Shown piece by piece: positions 8,122 through 16,648 of a stretch of 48,274 bases of DNA; the stretch's first letter is position 1, and every line of letters starts with the position of its first letter. The translations under genes and the position numbers were made by a program. This DNA is from Methanobacteriota archaeon. GTDB taxonomy: Archaea; Thermoplasmatota; Thermoplasmata; RBG-16-68-12; JAJISG01. The notes under the pieces are model-generated. The model was not told the DNA's origin. It was given only the letters and a program-made list of their open reading frames with translations, and made no database searches. Location of the stretch: the NCBI GenBank assembly GCA_030594205.1, contig JAUVFR010000009.1:1-48274 (forward strand), in the 5' to 3' direction.

Positions 8122-8190
8122 CCGCTTCTAAGGTGGGGATTGGGTCCTGTGAGGGGGAAACCCCCTTCCACGCACAAAGAGGACATTGCC
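8122..8190. repeat. ~70 bp dispersed repeat, copy B
   Basis: Same orientation and nearly the same sequence as 6387-6456, including the GGGGGAAACCCCC palindrome. Some similarity may extend upstream: a GAGGG...TCT-GA...TCTCTCC stretch occurs before both copies, near 6317 and 8074. Copies A and B bracket the thioredoxin-VKOR pair, about 1.7 kb apart. The 7848-8121 spacer otherwise holds a run of Lys/Arg/Glu-rich codons (about 8000-8070) that I could not assign. Confidence 0.85.
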
Positions 8191-8254
8191 CCCCGAGACG
8201 ACTCATGTTGTCCCCGCCCGAGGAGGACGACTCCTTCACGAAGCTGGACTTCAA

Positions 8255-8461
8255 TCAGATTTCTTGACTAGACTGTAGCGCGATAGTCAGGCGTCTTGGG
8301 ATCCGTCGACGATTCAACCAAAACGTAAAGAGTGCGAAAACTACCATGGCTAATCCTAATATCAGCTCGCCCGCCACGGCCCACGCTATGAAGGAGAACC
8401 ATAATCCAGAGGCTGAGCAATACCTGAAGGAGATTGTACATGGAGGAAATGGATAGAGCAA
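8255..8461 (-). CDS. Possible small hydrophobic protein
   Basis: Up to 68 aa from a TTG at 8461, with a GTG at 8377 and an ATG at 8347 as shorter options. It carries one or two hydrophobic helices (LWFSFIAWAVAGELILGLAM, then VVFALFTFWL) and a basic C-terminus (NRRRIPRRL). Its 5' end would overlap the plus-strand gene starting at 8440, so the shorter starts or non-expression are quite possible. It ends ~65 bp from repeat copy B, paralleling 6487-6585 beside copy A. Confidence 0.35.
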   Translation of the reverse strand: MLYPFPPCTISFRYCSASGLWFSFIAWAVAGELILGLAMVVFALFTFWLNRRRIPRRLTIALQSSQEI

Positions 8462-8775
8462 CTATTCTTGAGGGGCTTAGAAAGATGACTGCCGTCCAGA
8501 TAGCAGACTGGGTTGAAAAGGAGGGAGAATCTTTCGGTCCACTGGTGCGGGGCGGAAGAGGAACCCGCTATGACATTGAGCAAGCAGCGGGTTTCATTAC
8601 GGAACTCCTTGAGGGAAAGGTGATGCACTACGATGGGGGCAGAGAGGAGGCTGAATTTCACTCCAACCTTGCCGTACTAGAAATCTATGGACAGAGCGGA
8701 CTTCGGAGAAAATATGTGATTGTGAAGGACGGTGAAACCGAAGAGTACGTGTGTTATCTCTCGTGGCTAATGTAG
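8440..8775 (+). CDS. Hypothetical protein
   Basis: 111 aa, family not recognised. It begins MEEMDRATILEGLRKMTAVQ and has a predicted alpha N-terminal half and a beta-rich C-terminal half (SNLAVLEIYGQSGLRRKYVI), with no membrane helix or signal. I chose the ATG at 8440 because AAGGAGAT lies about six bases upstream; the ATG at 8449 has too little spacing. Base composition and codon use are visibly more A/T-rich than in flanking housekeeping genes. Together with its place among repeats and gene relics, this suggests lateral acquisition. Confidence 0.6.
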   Translation: MEEMDRATILEGLRKMTAVQIADWVEKEGESFGPLVRGGRGTRYDIEQAAGFITELLEGKVMHYDGGREEAEFHSNLAVLEIYGQSGLRRKYVIVKDGETEEYVCYLSWLM

Positions 8776-8817
8776 ACAATGTGGAGATGGAAGGAGAATC
8801 GCCGGGAATGCTCCTGA

Positions 8818-8979
8818 CAGAATCGCCATGATGATATCGCGCTAGGCGAGCTTGGGGAGGAGATCCAGGACGCCCTCGATAACACCTTCGAGGAAGAGTA
8901 CACCGTCCAGGACGTGCGGATCACCGAGGCGGACCGAATCTCGGTCCTCATCGACCTCGCCGGGCGCGGAGAGGCCTAG
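8818..8979 (+). pseudogene. Orphan coding fragment (C-terminal remnant)
   Basis: After a TGA at 8815 the frame reads IALGELGEEIQDALDNTFEE, then EYTVQDVRITEADRISVLID and LAGRGEA, before a TAG at 8977. Codon use is the high-GC pattern of real genes here and the sequence has good helix-strand periodicity, but there is no start codon. It looks like the end of a gene whose front was lost. I do not recognise the family. The following ~300 bp to 9290 hold only repeat debris. Confidence 0.45.
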
Positions 8980-9102
8980 GCGCAGGTCTGCAGGTGCTTC
9001 CACATCCCACCATAGGTTCGAGTCTTAAGCCCGCATCCTCGACAGCGATAGGCCCCATGTTGAGGGCCGGGAGGTCCCCGCGCCCCTCCAACTTTCGCTT
9101 CA

Positions 9103-9131
9103 AGAGAATCATTCTGAGCCGCTTTCTAGCC
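9103..9131. repeat. Degenerate partial third copy of the dispersed repeat
   Basis: GAGAATCATTCTGAGCCGCT plus the following TTCTAG matches the segment just before and into copy B (GAGAACCATTCTAAGCCGCT at 8107-8126) with a few mismatches, then diverges. The palindromic core is absent. It marks the right-hand side of the accessory region. Confidence 0.5.
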
Positions 9132-9323
9132 CTCGCGACCGGGGAAGATGGGTGATTCTCCCTTCTCATCCTCAACACGGCCACTGCGACCACCACGCGG
9201 CCCATAGAGGTCCTCAGGAGGCCCCCCCTCCCAGTCCTCTTTAAATAAGACTCTTGACTCCGAGTATTTAAGGGAAACCTTGTCTGCTTCTTCAGTCTTA
9301 ACAACTTGGACTCAACGGAGTTA

Positions 9324-9340
9324 GGTTAAAGGTTAAACGG
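9324..9340 (+). promoter_or_regulatory. TATA-like promoter for mevalonate kinase
   Basis: GGTTAAAGGTTAAACGG is centred about 28 bp before the TTG start at 9361. Two further A/T boxes (CTTTAAATAAG near 9238 and AGTATTTAAGG near 9263) lie upstream. Confidence 0.45.
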
Positions 9341-9360
9341 CGCTTGGGTTTGCGAGGCAG

Positions 9361-10293
9361 TTGGTCGCCGCATCCGCCCCGGGCAAGCTCATTCTCTATG
9401 GCGAACACGCCGTTGTCTTCGGCGAGCCCGCCCTCTCCGTGGCCATCTCCCGGCGAACGCGGGTGGAGGCACGGCCGGGTCGGCGGACGGAGGTCAACGG
9501 GCATCCCCTGGAGGAAGGACGATACCCGTACGTGGCCGAAACACTCCGCACCACGAACCACAATGAACCCCTCACTCTAACCACCCAGTCCGACATCCCC
9601 ATGGCCTCTGGAATGGGGTCTTCTGCGGCGGTGACCGTCGGCCTGCTCGCCTGCCTTCAGGGCGCCCCGGGGCCCCTCCAGAAGGAGGAGATCGCCCGGA
9701 CGGGATTCGAGGTCGAACACGCCGTCCAGGGTCGGGCGAGTCCCATCGACACGACGACGGCCACCCACGGTGGGGGTATCCTACTGCTCAAGGAGCGGGA
9801 GGAGAACTTCCTGTGGAGCATCGAGAAGGGAGAGACCCGGTGGAACCTGCATGGCTCCCCCCTGCCGGAGATGAAGTTCGTCGTGGGAAGTACGGGGATC
9901 GAGGCGTCCACGGGCCCCCTCGTGGCGCAGGTCAGGAGACGTGTGGAGGCCCAGGCGGTGGCTCGGAAGGCGGTTGAGCGCATTGGCGAGATCGCTTTGG
10001 AAGGAGTCGAGGCCCTTCGCCGGGGCGACCTTGAACGGGGGGGTGACCTGATGCTGGAGAATCATCGCCTCCTGAACACACTCGGGGTGGGCCATGTCGC
10101 CTTGGACAAGCTTGTGGCGGCCAGCATGCCGTTCTCCTTCGGGGCAAAGCTGACGGGCGCAGGCGGCGGAGGGAGCATGATCGCCCTGACCAATGACCCA
10201 GTTGGGGTAACACAGGCCCTTAGGAGCGCGGGAGGGAGCGCCTTCGCGGTCTCTACGGTCCCCACGGGAGTCCAGCTTGAGCGCGAACCTTGA
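9361..10293 (+). CDS. mvk: Mevalonate kinase (GHMP kinase)
   Basis: Phosphorylates mevalonate with ATP in the pathway to isoprenoid lipids; cytosolic, 310 aa. All three GHMP motifs are present: SAPGKLILYGEHAVVFGEPA at the N-terminus, the ATP loop SGMGSSAAVTVGLL near residue 80-95, and KLTGAGGGGSMIAL near 260. The catalytic Asp falls in ASPIDTTTATHGGG. The GEHAVVFG motif favours mevalonate kinase over homoserine or galactokinase. The start is a TTG with a TATA-like box ~28 bp upstream, suggesting a leaderless message. Its end overlaps hutI by 17 bases. Confidence 0.9.
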   Translation: MVAASAPGKLILYGEHAVVFGEPALSVAISRRTRVEARPGRRTEVNGHPLEEGRYPYVAETLRTTNHNEPLTLTTQSDIPMASGMGSSAAVTVGLLACLQGAPGPLQKEEIARTGFEVEHAVQGRASPIDTTTATHGGGILLLKEREENFLWSIEKGETRWNLHGSPLPEMKFVVGSTGIEASTGPLVAQVRRRVEAQAVARKAVERIGEIALEGVEALRRGDLERGGDLMLENHRLLNTLGVGHVALDKLVAASMPFSFGAKLTGAGGGGSMIALTNDPVGVTQALRSAGGSAFAVSTVPTGVQLEREP

Positions 10294-11590
10294 GTCGGCG
10301 TCCGGGCCTTGGGACGGGGGGGACCTCCTCGTCCGGAACATCGGCCGGCTCCTGACCCTGGGCGGATATCGCCGGCCGAGGCGAGGGAGGTCCCTCCTGG
10401 ACCTTGGGGTCCAGGATAGCGCGGCGGTCCTCATCGAGAGGGGGATTGTCACCGAGGTGGGGCCCGAGGCGCAGGTCGTGCGGGAGGCGCGCGGCGTGGA
10501 CATCCTGGACGCCGGAGGCCGTCTGGTCCTCCCGGGTCTGGTGGACGCCCACTCCCACGCTGCTTTCGTCGGGTCCCGGGCAGGGGAGCTCGTCGACCGA
10601 TTGAAGGGGAAATCCTATCGGGAAATCGCACGGGAAGGCGGAGGCATCCTCCGAACCGTTCGGGCCGTGCGGGCCGCCTCAGAGGAGGAGATCGTCGAGG
10701 AAACGGTGCCTCGACTCCGCCGGATGATCGCGCACGGGACTACCACGGCGGAGGTCAAGTCGGGGTATGGCCTGGACGGGGAATCGGAGACCAAGATGCT
10801 CGCGGCAATCGCGCGACTGAACGATCGGGTCCCCATCACCCTCGTGCCCACGTTCCTAGGGGCCCACGCGATTCCTCCTGAGTTCGCTTCGGACGCCGAA
10901 GGATATGTGGACACCCTCGTGGACACTCTCATCCCTGCCGTGGCCGACCAAGGCCTCGCGCGGTACTGCGACGTCTTCGTAGAGAGCGGGTTTTTCAACC
11001 CCGAGCAGGGGCGCCGCATCCTCATGGCTGGGCAGGAAGCGGGCTTGCCCTCGAAGGTGCACGCCGATGAGCTCACCGCGTCGGGAGGCGCCGAACTGGC
11101 CGCGGACGTGCAGGCCGTTTCGGCGGACCACCTTCTCTTCGCCGGGGAAAGGGGGCTTAACGCGCTGGCCGAGAGCGGAACGTTGGCCGTCGTCCTTCCC
11201 GGCACATCCTTCAGCTTGTTTGACCTGCCTTACGCCGACGCCCGTCGGATGATTGAGACCGGCGTGTCCGTGGCCCTCGGCACCGACCTCTCCCCGAACG
11301 CCTGGATTGAATCCATGCTCTTCGTAATCTCCCTCGCCTGCTACCGCCTCCGGATGCGCCCGGAGGAAGCCGTTTCCGCGGCCACATGGAACGCCGCGTG
11401 GGCCGTGGGTCTCGCGTCGGTGGTCGGCTCCGTGGAACCAGGCAAGCGGGGGGATCTTGTGGTCCTCGAGGCACGGGATGTCCCGGAGATTCCCTATGGG
11501 ATCGCCCGAAACCTCGCGCACACCGTCATCAAGGACGGCGCGGTCGTCTCCCGCAAGGGTCGCCTCACTCCGGGGGAGGAGCCAGGCTAG
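10277..11590 (+). CDS. hutI: Imidazolonepropionase
   Basis: Histidine degradation enzyme that opens 4-imidazolone-5-propionate to N-formimino-glutamate; cytosolic amidohydrolase, 437 aa. Family marks are the metal-binding HSH in LVDAHSHAAFVGSR, the substrate-binding EVKSGYGLD segment, HADE near residue 257, and ALGTDLSPN with the metal-binding Asp. The length is close to the usual ~405-420 plus a short N-terminal extension. The TTG at 10277 overlaps the mevalonate kinase end; no other start precedes the conserved sequence. The gene ends by overlapping the convergent nucleotidyltransferase by 26 bp. No other hut genes are in the window. Confidence 0.92.
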   Translation: MSANLESASGPWDGGDLLVRNIGRLLTLGGYRRPRRGRSLLDLGVQDSAAVLIERGIVTEVGPEAQVVREARGVDILDAGGRLVLPGLVDAHSHAAFVGSRAGELVDRLKGKSYREIAREGGGILRTVRAVRAASEEEIVEETVPRLRRMIAHGTTTAEVKSGYGLDGESETKMLAAIARLNDRVPITLVPTFLGAHAIPPEFASDAEGYVDTLVDTLIPAVADQGLARYCDVFVESGFFNPEQGRRILMAGQEAGLPSKVHADELTASGGAELAADVQAVSADHLLFAGERGLNALAESGTLAVVLPGTSFSLFDLPYADARRMIETGVSVALGTDLSPNAWIESMLFVISLACYRLRMRPEEAVSAATWNAAWAVGLASVVGSVEPGKRGDLVVLEARDVPEIPYGIARNLAHTVIKDGAVVSRKGRLTPGEEPG

Positions 11591-12647
11591 CGCCTTCCAG
11601 CCGGGAGTGGGCCCGGACGTGCATTTCGTCCCCGAGGACGCTGTCGAGGATCTCGACATCCTCGTCCACCATGCAGGCGGTCGACAGGACGCTGCCCCGG
11701 ACGCGGCTCCGCCAACCGATGTGACTCTCCTCCATGACAACGGAGTCCTCCAAGTCCACGTCTCGATCCAGGAAGACCCCGTCGTACACGCACGACCGGC
11801 GCACGCGAACGCCCTTCGAGAGGGTGGCCCCCCGACCGACGTAGCTGGGGCCCTCGATTTCAACCCCCTCGTTGATCCGGGCTTCCTGGGAAATGAGGAC
11901 CGGTCCTTCGCTCTTCACCCCTTTTAAGGCAACCTCGGTCCCGGTTCGCCGGATCACCTCCAGGCTCGCCCGCCAGAGGTCCTCGGGTCGACCAATGTCC
12001 ATCCAGAGCCCCTCCAATTCCATGCCGAAAAGCGCTTCGCCCTTCTCCAACAAAAGGGGGAAGAGGTCCTTGGAGAAATCGAAGGTCTTCCGTTCCGGCA
12101 CGAACGCAAGCACCTCGGGCTCGAGGACGTAGATGCCCGCATTGATCAGGTCCGAGAAGGCCTCCTCGGGCGCGGGCTTCTCCTGGAACCGGACGAGGCG
12201 GCCCTCCGCGTCCACCTCCACCACTCCGAACTGGCGCGTGTCCTCGGCACGGGTGAGGGCCATCGTAGCGAGGGCCCCGCTTCGGGTGTGACCGTCGAAG
12301 AGCTTCTTGAGGTTCACATCCGCCAGGACGTCGCCGCTCGCGACCACGAAGGTCCCGTCCACGAAGTCTTCGAGGATCTTCACGGCCCCGGCGGTTCCCG
12401 CGGGGACGGCCTCGAAGGAGTACAGGATGGAGGCGCCGTAGTCAAGGCCGTCTCCGATCCGTTTGATAACCCGATCCGACATGTAACTCGTCGCGACGAT
12501 GATCTCGCGAAAGTCCGCGGAGGCCAGGGAGCGGAGCACGTAGTCGATGCACGGCTCCCCCGCCACGGGCAACAGGGGCTTGGGAACCGTCTCGGTCAGA
12601 GGCCGGAGCCTCGTCCCGTACCCTCCCGCCAGGACCACCGCCTTCAT
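11565..12647 (-). CDS. Sugar-phosphate nucleotidyltransferase with left-handed beta-helix
   Basis: Makes an NDP-sugar from a sugar-1-phosphate and NTP for glycan synthesis; 360 aa. The N-terminal Rossmann-like pyrophosphorylase domain starts MKAVVLAGGYGTRLRPLTET and has the signature PKPLLPVAGEPCIDY. Later come a GD pair (ASGDVLAD) and the substrate-site FQEKP. Residues ~245-350 are hexapeptide-like repeats (SEGPVLISQEARINEGVEIE) forming a beta-helix. GDP-mannose or dTDP/UDP-glucose pyrophosphorylase are both possible; the beta-helix favours the mannose-1-phosphate guanylyltransferase-like group. It is the last gene of the long minus-strand array, two bases after the coiled-coil gene. Confidence 0.88.
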   Translation of the reverse strand: MKAVVLAGGYGTRLRPLTETVPKPLLPVAGEPCIDYVLRSLASADFREIIVATSYMSDRVIKRIGDGLDYGASILYSFEAVPAGTAGAVKILEDFVDGTFVVASGDVLADVNLKKLFDGHTRSGALATMALTRAEDTRQFGVVEVDAEGRLVRFQEKPAPEEAFSDLINAGIYVLEPEVLAFVPERKTFDFSKDLFPLLLEKGEALFGMELEGLWMDIGRPEDLWRASLEVIRRTGTEVALKGVKSEGPVLISQEARINEGVEIEGPSYVGRGATLSKGVRVRRSCVYDGVFLDRDVDLEDSVVMEESHIGWRSRVRGSVLSTACMVDEDVEILDSVLGDEMHVRAHSRLEGASLAPPPE

Positions 12648-12649
12648 GG

Positions 12650-13525
12650 CTAGAGCTCCAGTTTCCCGCCCTTCCGCAGGGCGGCAATAGCCTCATCCAC
12701 CGCTTCGTCCAGCTTCTTTTCGTCCTCGAGTGCTTCACGGACGACGGCCTTCTGCTGCTTCACGAGCGCCTTCGCCTCGGTGTGTTCTTGCCGCCGGGAT
12801 CGCTTGATCGAGATGACCTCCTTGCGCATCTCCACGGCCCGTTGGTGGAAGTGGTCCGCCCTCTCCTTGACCTTCACGAAGAGCTCGTGGATGCGGTTGG
12901 CCTCGGCAATGAGAACGGACTCTTCGTCCAGCTTCTCGTCCAGCTCGTGGCGTAGGGCCTGGGCCTGTTCGGACTTGGTGACGACCTCCTGGTGCTCGGC
13001 GTCCGCCCGTTGGAAGTGGTCGTCGATGGAGACGTCGACGTCCCCGACCTCTCTGAGGACCGACTCGTGTTCCCGCGCCAGGGCCTCCAACTCCGCGAGC
13101 TCCTTCCGGGCCCGCCGCAGGTTCTCCAGCAGGCGGCTCTCCTCGGTAAGGCTGAGCGATTGGGTCTGTTGCTGCGTCTCCAGCTTCGTTGCCTGGTCCC
13201 GGTGTTCCCGGACCTGGGCCTCGACCCCGCCCTTCAGACGACCACGAAGCTTCCGCTTGATCTGGATGAGCTCCTTGCCGCGTCGTTGGAGGTCGTTCCG
13301 CTTCGCCTTGTGGTCCCGGACCTCTCCGAGGAGCTGAGATCGGCGATCGCGAATCGCGTTCGCCTGCTGGCGCACCAGGCCCTTATTCTTGTTGAGTAGA
13401 TCCCGTTCCTCCCGGACAACTCGCGATTCCGCGTTGAAGCGGTCTCGCTTTTCGATCATGTTCTGGTACCGCCGTTCCGCTTGCTGCCGTTCGGTGAGGT
13501 CCTCTTTCCGAGCCATCGGGGCCAC
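12650..13525 (-). CDS. Conserved archaeal coiled-coil protein
   Basis: About 291 aa, nearly all charged helix rich in Glu, Arg, Lys and Gln (KRDRFNAESRVVREERDLLN; ESRLLENLRRARKELAELEA), so a long coiled coil without membrane segments. It resembles the uncharacterised archaeal coiled-coil family (COG1340 type), whose members often sit near translation or RNA polymerase genes. Function is unknown; a role on ribosomes or as a scaffold is guesswork. The GTG at 13525 has an AAGGAG site seven bases upstream; GTG 13531 and ATG 13516 are alternatives. It is tightly packed between ksgA and the nucleotidyltransferase. Confidence 0.75.
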   Translation of the reverse strand: MAPMARKEDLTERQQAERRYQNMIEKRDRFNAESRVVREERDLLNKNKGLVRQQANAIRDRRSQLLGEVRDHKAKRNDLQRRGKELIQIKRKLRGRLKGGVEAQVREHRDQATKLETQQQTQSLSLTEESRLLENLRRARKELAELEALAREHESVLREVGDVDVSIDDHFQRADAEHQEVVTKSEQAQALRHELDEKLDEESVLIAEANRIHELFVKVKERADHFHQRAVEMRKEVISIKRSRRQEHTEAKALVKQQKAVVREALEDEKKLDEAVDEAIAALRKGGKLEL

Positions 13526-13547
13526 AACCACTCTCCTTGGAACCGCT

Positions 13548-14357
13548 TTAATCTTTCGAAGGAAAGAGTCGGTGGGTCAATCCGGCCATCTCCTCGGGCT
13601 GCATCGCGTCGGCCCGCTGTCTGGCGAGGGGGTCTCCCTGGAGGGCCTCCTCGATCGCCCCTTCCGGCCGACCCAAGGAGGGTGCGGCGAGGCGGAGGGC
13701 ATTCAGGGCGGTCTTCCGGCGATGCAGAAACAGGGCGTCGACGACCCGGAAGTATGCGTCCCGGTCGACCGGAAAGGGTGGATCTCTCGCGTCAATCTGG
13801 ACGACGGCGGCATCGACCTCAGGAGCGGGCCAGAAGGCCGAACGCGGGATCGTCCGACGAACCCGGGCCTCTGCTCGATAGTGGACCTTCACGGACAACC
13901 GGGAATACGCCCTGGTGCCAGGCTCCCCCACGACCCGTTCTGCAAACTCTCGCTGCAGGGTCAGGACGGCCCGTTTAAAGGGGACCTCGAGAAGGCGTCC
14001 CAGGAAGGGGGAGGAGATTTCGAAGGGGAGGTTGCTGACCACCTTCTCATATGGGGGCAGCGTGACGCGGAGGACATCTCCGACCAGGAGCTCGAGTTGC
14101 GGGAACCGCTTCCGAAGGTATTCGGCCAGGATCGGATCCTTCTCGACGGCGATCAGGTTCCGGGTCCGGTCCAGGAGAGGCGCGGTGAGGATGCCCACAC
14201 CCGGCCCCACTTCCAGGACGGTCTCCCCCGCCTGGATCTCGCCCAAGGCCACGATCTCCTCGGCCGTGGCATTGGATAGGAGAAAATGCTGGCCCCATCG
14301 CTTCGAGGGTCGGGTCCCCAGCTCGCGCAGTATCTCTTGAATCTGCACCGCCTTCAT
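13548..14357 (-). CDS. ksgA: 16S rRNA dimethyladenosine transferase KsgA/Dim1
   Basis: SAM-dependent enzyme that dimethylates two adjacent adenosines in the 3' terminal hairpin of 16S rRNA during small-subunit maturation; 269 aa. Motifs in order are KRWGQHFLLSN (family N-terminus), the SAM-binding VLEVGPGVGILT, the acidic AVEKD, GDVL, and the catalytic NLPF (usually NLPY). A C-terminal helical domain has FLHRRKTALNAL. The start ATG lies ~30 bp after nusA. Its position in the RNA polymerase array links ribosome assembly to transcription genes. Confidence 0.93.
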   Translation of the reverse strand: MKAVQIQEILRELGTRPSKRWGQHFLLSNATAEEIVALGEIQAGETVLEVGPGVGILTAPLLDRTRNLIAVEKDPILAEYLRKRFPQLELLVGDVLRVTLPPYEKVVSNLPFEISSPFLGRLLEVPFKRAVLTLQREFAERVVGEPGTRAYSRLSVKVHYRAEARVRRTIPRSAFWPAPEVDAAVVQIDARDPPFPVDRDAYFRVVDALFLHRRKTALNALRLAAPSLGRPEGAIEEALQGDPLARQRADAMQPEEMAGLTHRLFPSKD

Positions 14358-14387
14358 GGCTGCACCCGAGGTTGAGGGATCGTGGCA

Positions 14388-14813
14388 TCAGACAATGACG
14401 ACGCTCTGGACGTCGTGGTGCCGGCTGATGAGCTCCCGTGCGAGGCGGAGATTGCTTCCCTCCTTCCCGATGGCGCGACCCTTCCGCAAGGGGTCGACCT
14501 GGACCGACGCATGGGTGGTCTCGCCGCGCTCCTCGAACGTCACCTCACGGACGCCGTAGTTGCGGAAGATGTTCTTGATGAACCGGGTGGGGTCCTGGCT
14601 GTGCTCCACCACCTGGACCTCCCTGTGAAGAACTCGCCGGAGTTTGTTCACGTTTTGGCCACCCTTGCCCACGGCCGGGCCAATCTCCCCCTCCTTGACC
14701 ACGAAGAGGATCTTGGACTCGGACTCCAGGCAGTCGATGGGGGGGATCTTGGTGAGGTCCTGAAAGAGGGTCATCTGCCGTAGGGTATCCCCCGTGAAGG
14801 TGATGGCCGCCAT
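14388..14813 (-). CDS. nusA: NusA-like transcription factor, archaeal short form
   Basis: RNA-binding protein associated with archaeal RNA polymerase, 141 aa. It has two KH domains and lacks the N-terminal polymerase-binding and S1 domains of bacterial NusA. The first KH holds GEIGPAVGKGGQNVNKLRRV and the second GRAIGKEGSNLRLARELI, both with the GxxG loop. Length and position immediately after rpl30e are typical of archaea. The stop is ~30 bp before ksgA. Confidence 0.93.
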   Translation of the reverse strand: MAAITFTGDTLRQMTLFQDLTKIPPIDCLESESKILFVVKEGEIGPAVGKGGQNVNKLRRVLHREVQVVEHSQDPTRFIKNIFRNYGVREVTFEERGETTHASVQVDPLRKGRAIGKEGSNLRLARELISRHHDVQSVVIV

Positions 14814-14821
14814 CCCGTCAC

Positions 14822-15097
14822 CTACCGCTTCAAGATCTTGGATTTTCCGGGGTCCAGAACGGCAACGGCGGAGACGGAGAAGGGCTTCCCGCAGGCCGCC
14901 CCCAGTTCCACGTTGCTGCCCGGGAACTCCTCGACGGGAACGTCCTCAGGTGTCCCTAAAAACTCATCGGGGCAGTTGCTGGCCCTGATAACGAGGCGCG
15001 CTTGGTCCGACTGGAGGGCCCGACGCACCTGATGCAGGCCGAGGACCACCTGGCCCGTTTCGATGGCTCGGCGGAGGGGGCCAGCGAGATCCGCCAT
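14822..15097 (-). CDS. rpl30e: Large-subunit ribosomal protein eL30
   Basis: 91-aa ribosomal protein of the L7Ae/L30e fold. Supporting segments are LRRAIETGQVVLGLHQVRRA, ARLVIRASNCP and VELGAACGKPFSVSAVAVLD, matching the family's RNA-binding loop and its LG..CGKPF..S.... pattern. It is three bases downstream of rpoA2 and eight upstream of nusA, the conserved archaeal order. Confidence 0.92.
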   Translation of the reverse strand: MADLAGPLRRAIETGQVVLGLHQVRRALQSDQARLVIRASNCPDEFLGTPEDVPVEEFPGSNVELGAACGKPFSVSAVAVLDPGKSKILKR

Positions 15098-15100
15098 GGC

Positions 15101-16648
<1,548 letters not shown>

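Noticed and set aside
6387-8190. Possible CRISPR array
   Set aside because: Only two full repeat units, 1.7 kb apart with genes between them and no regular spacers or cas genes.
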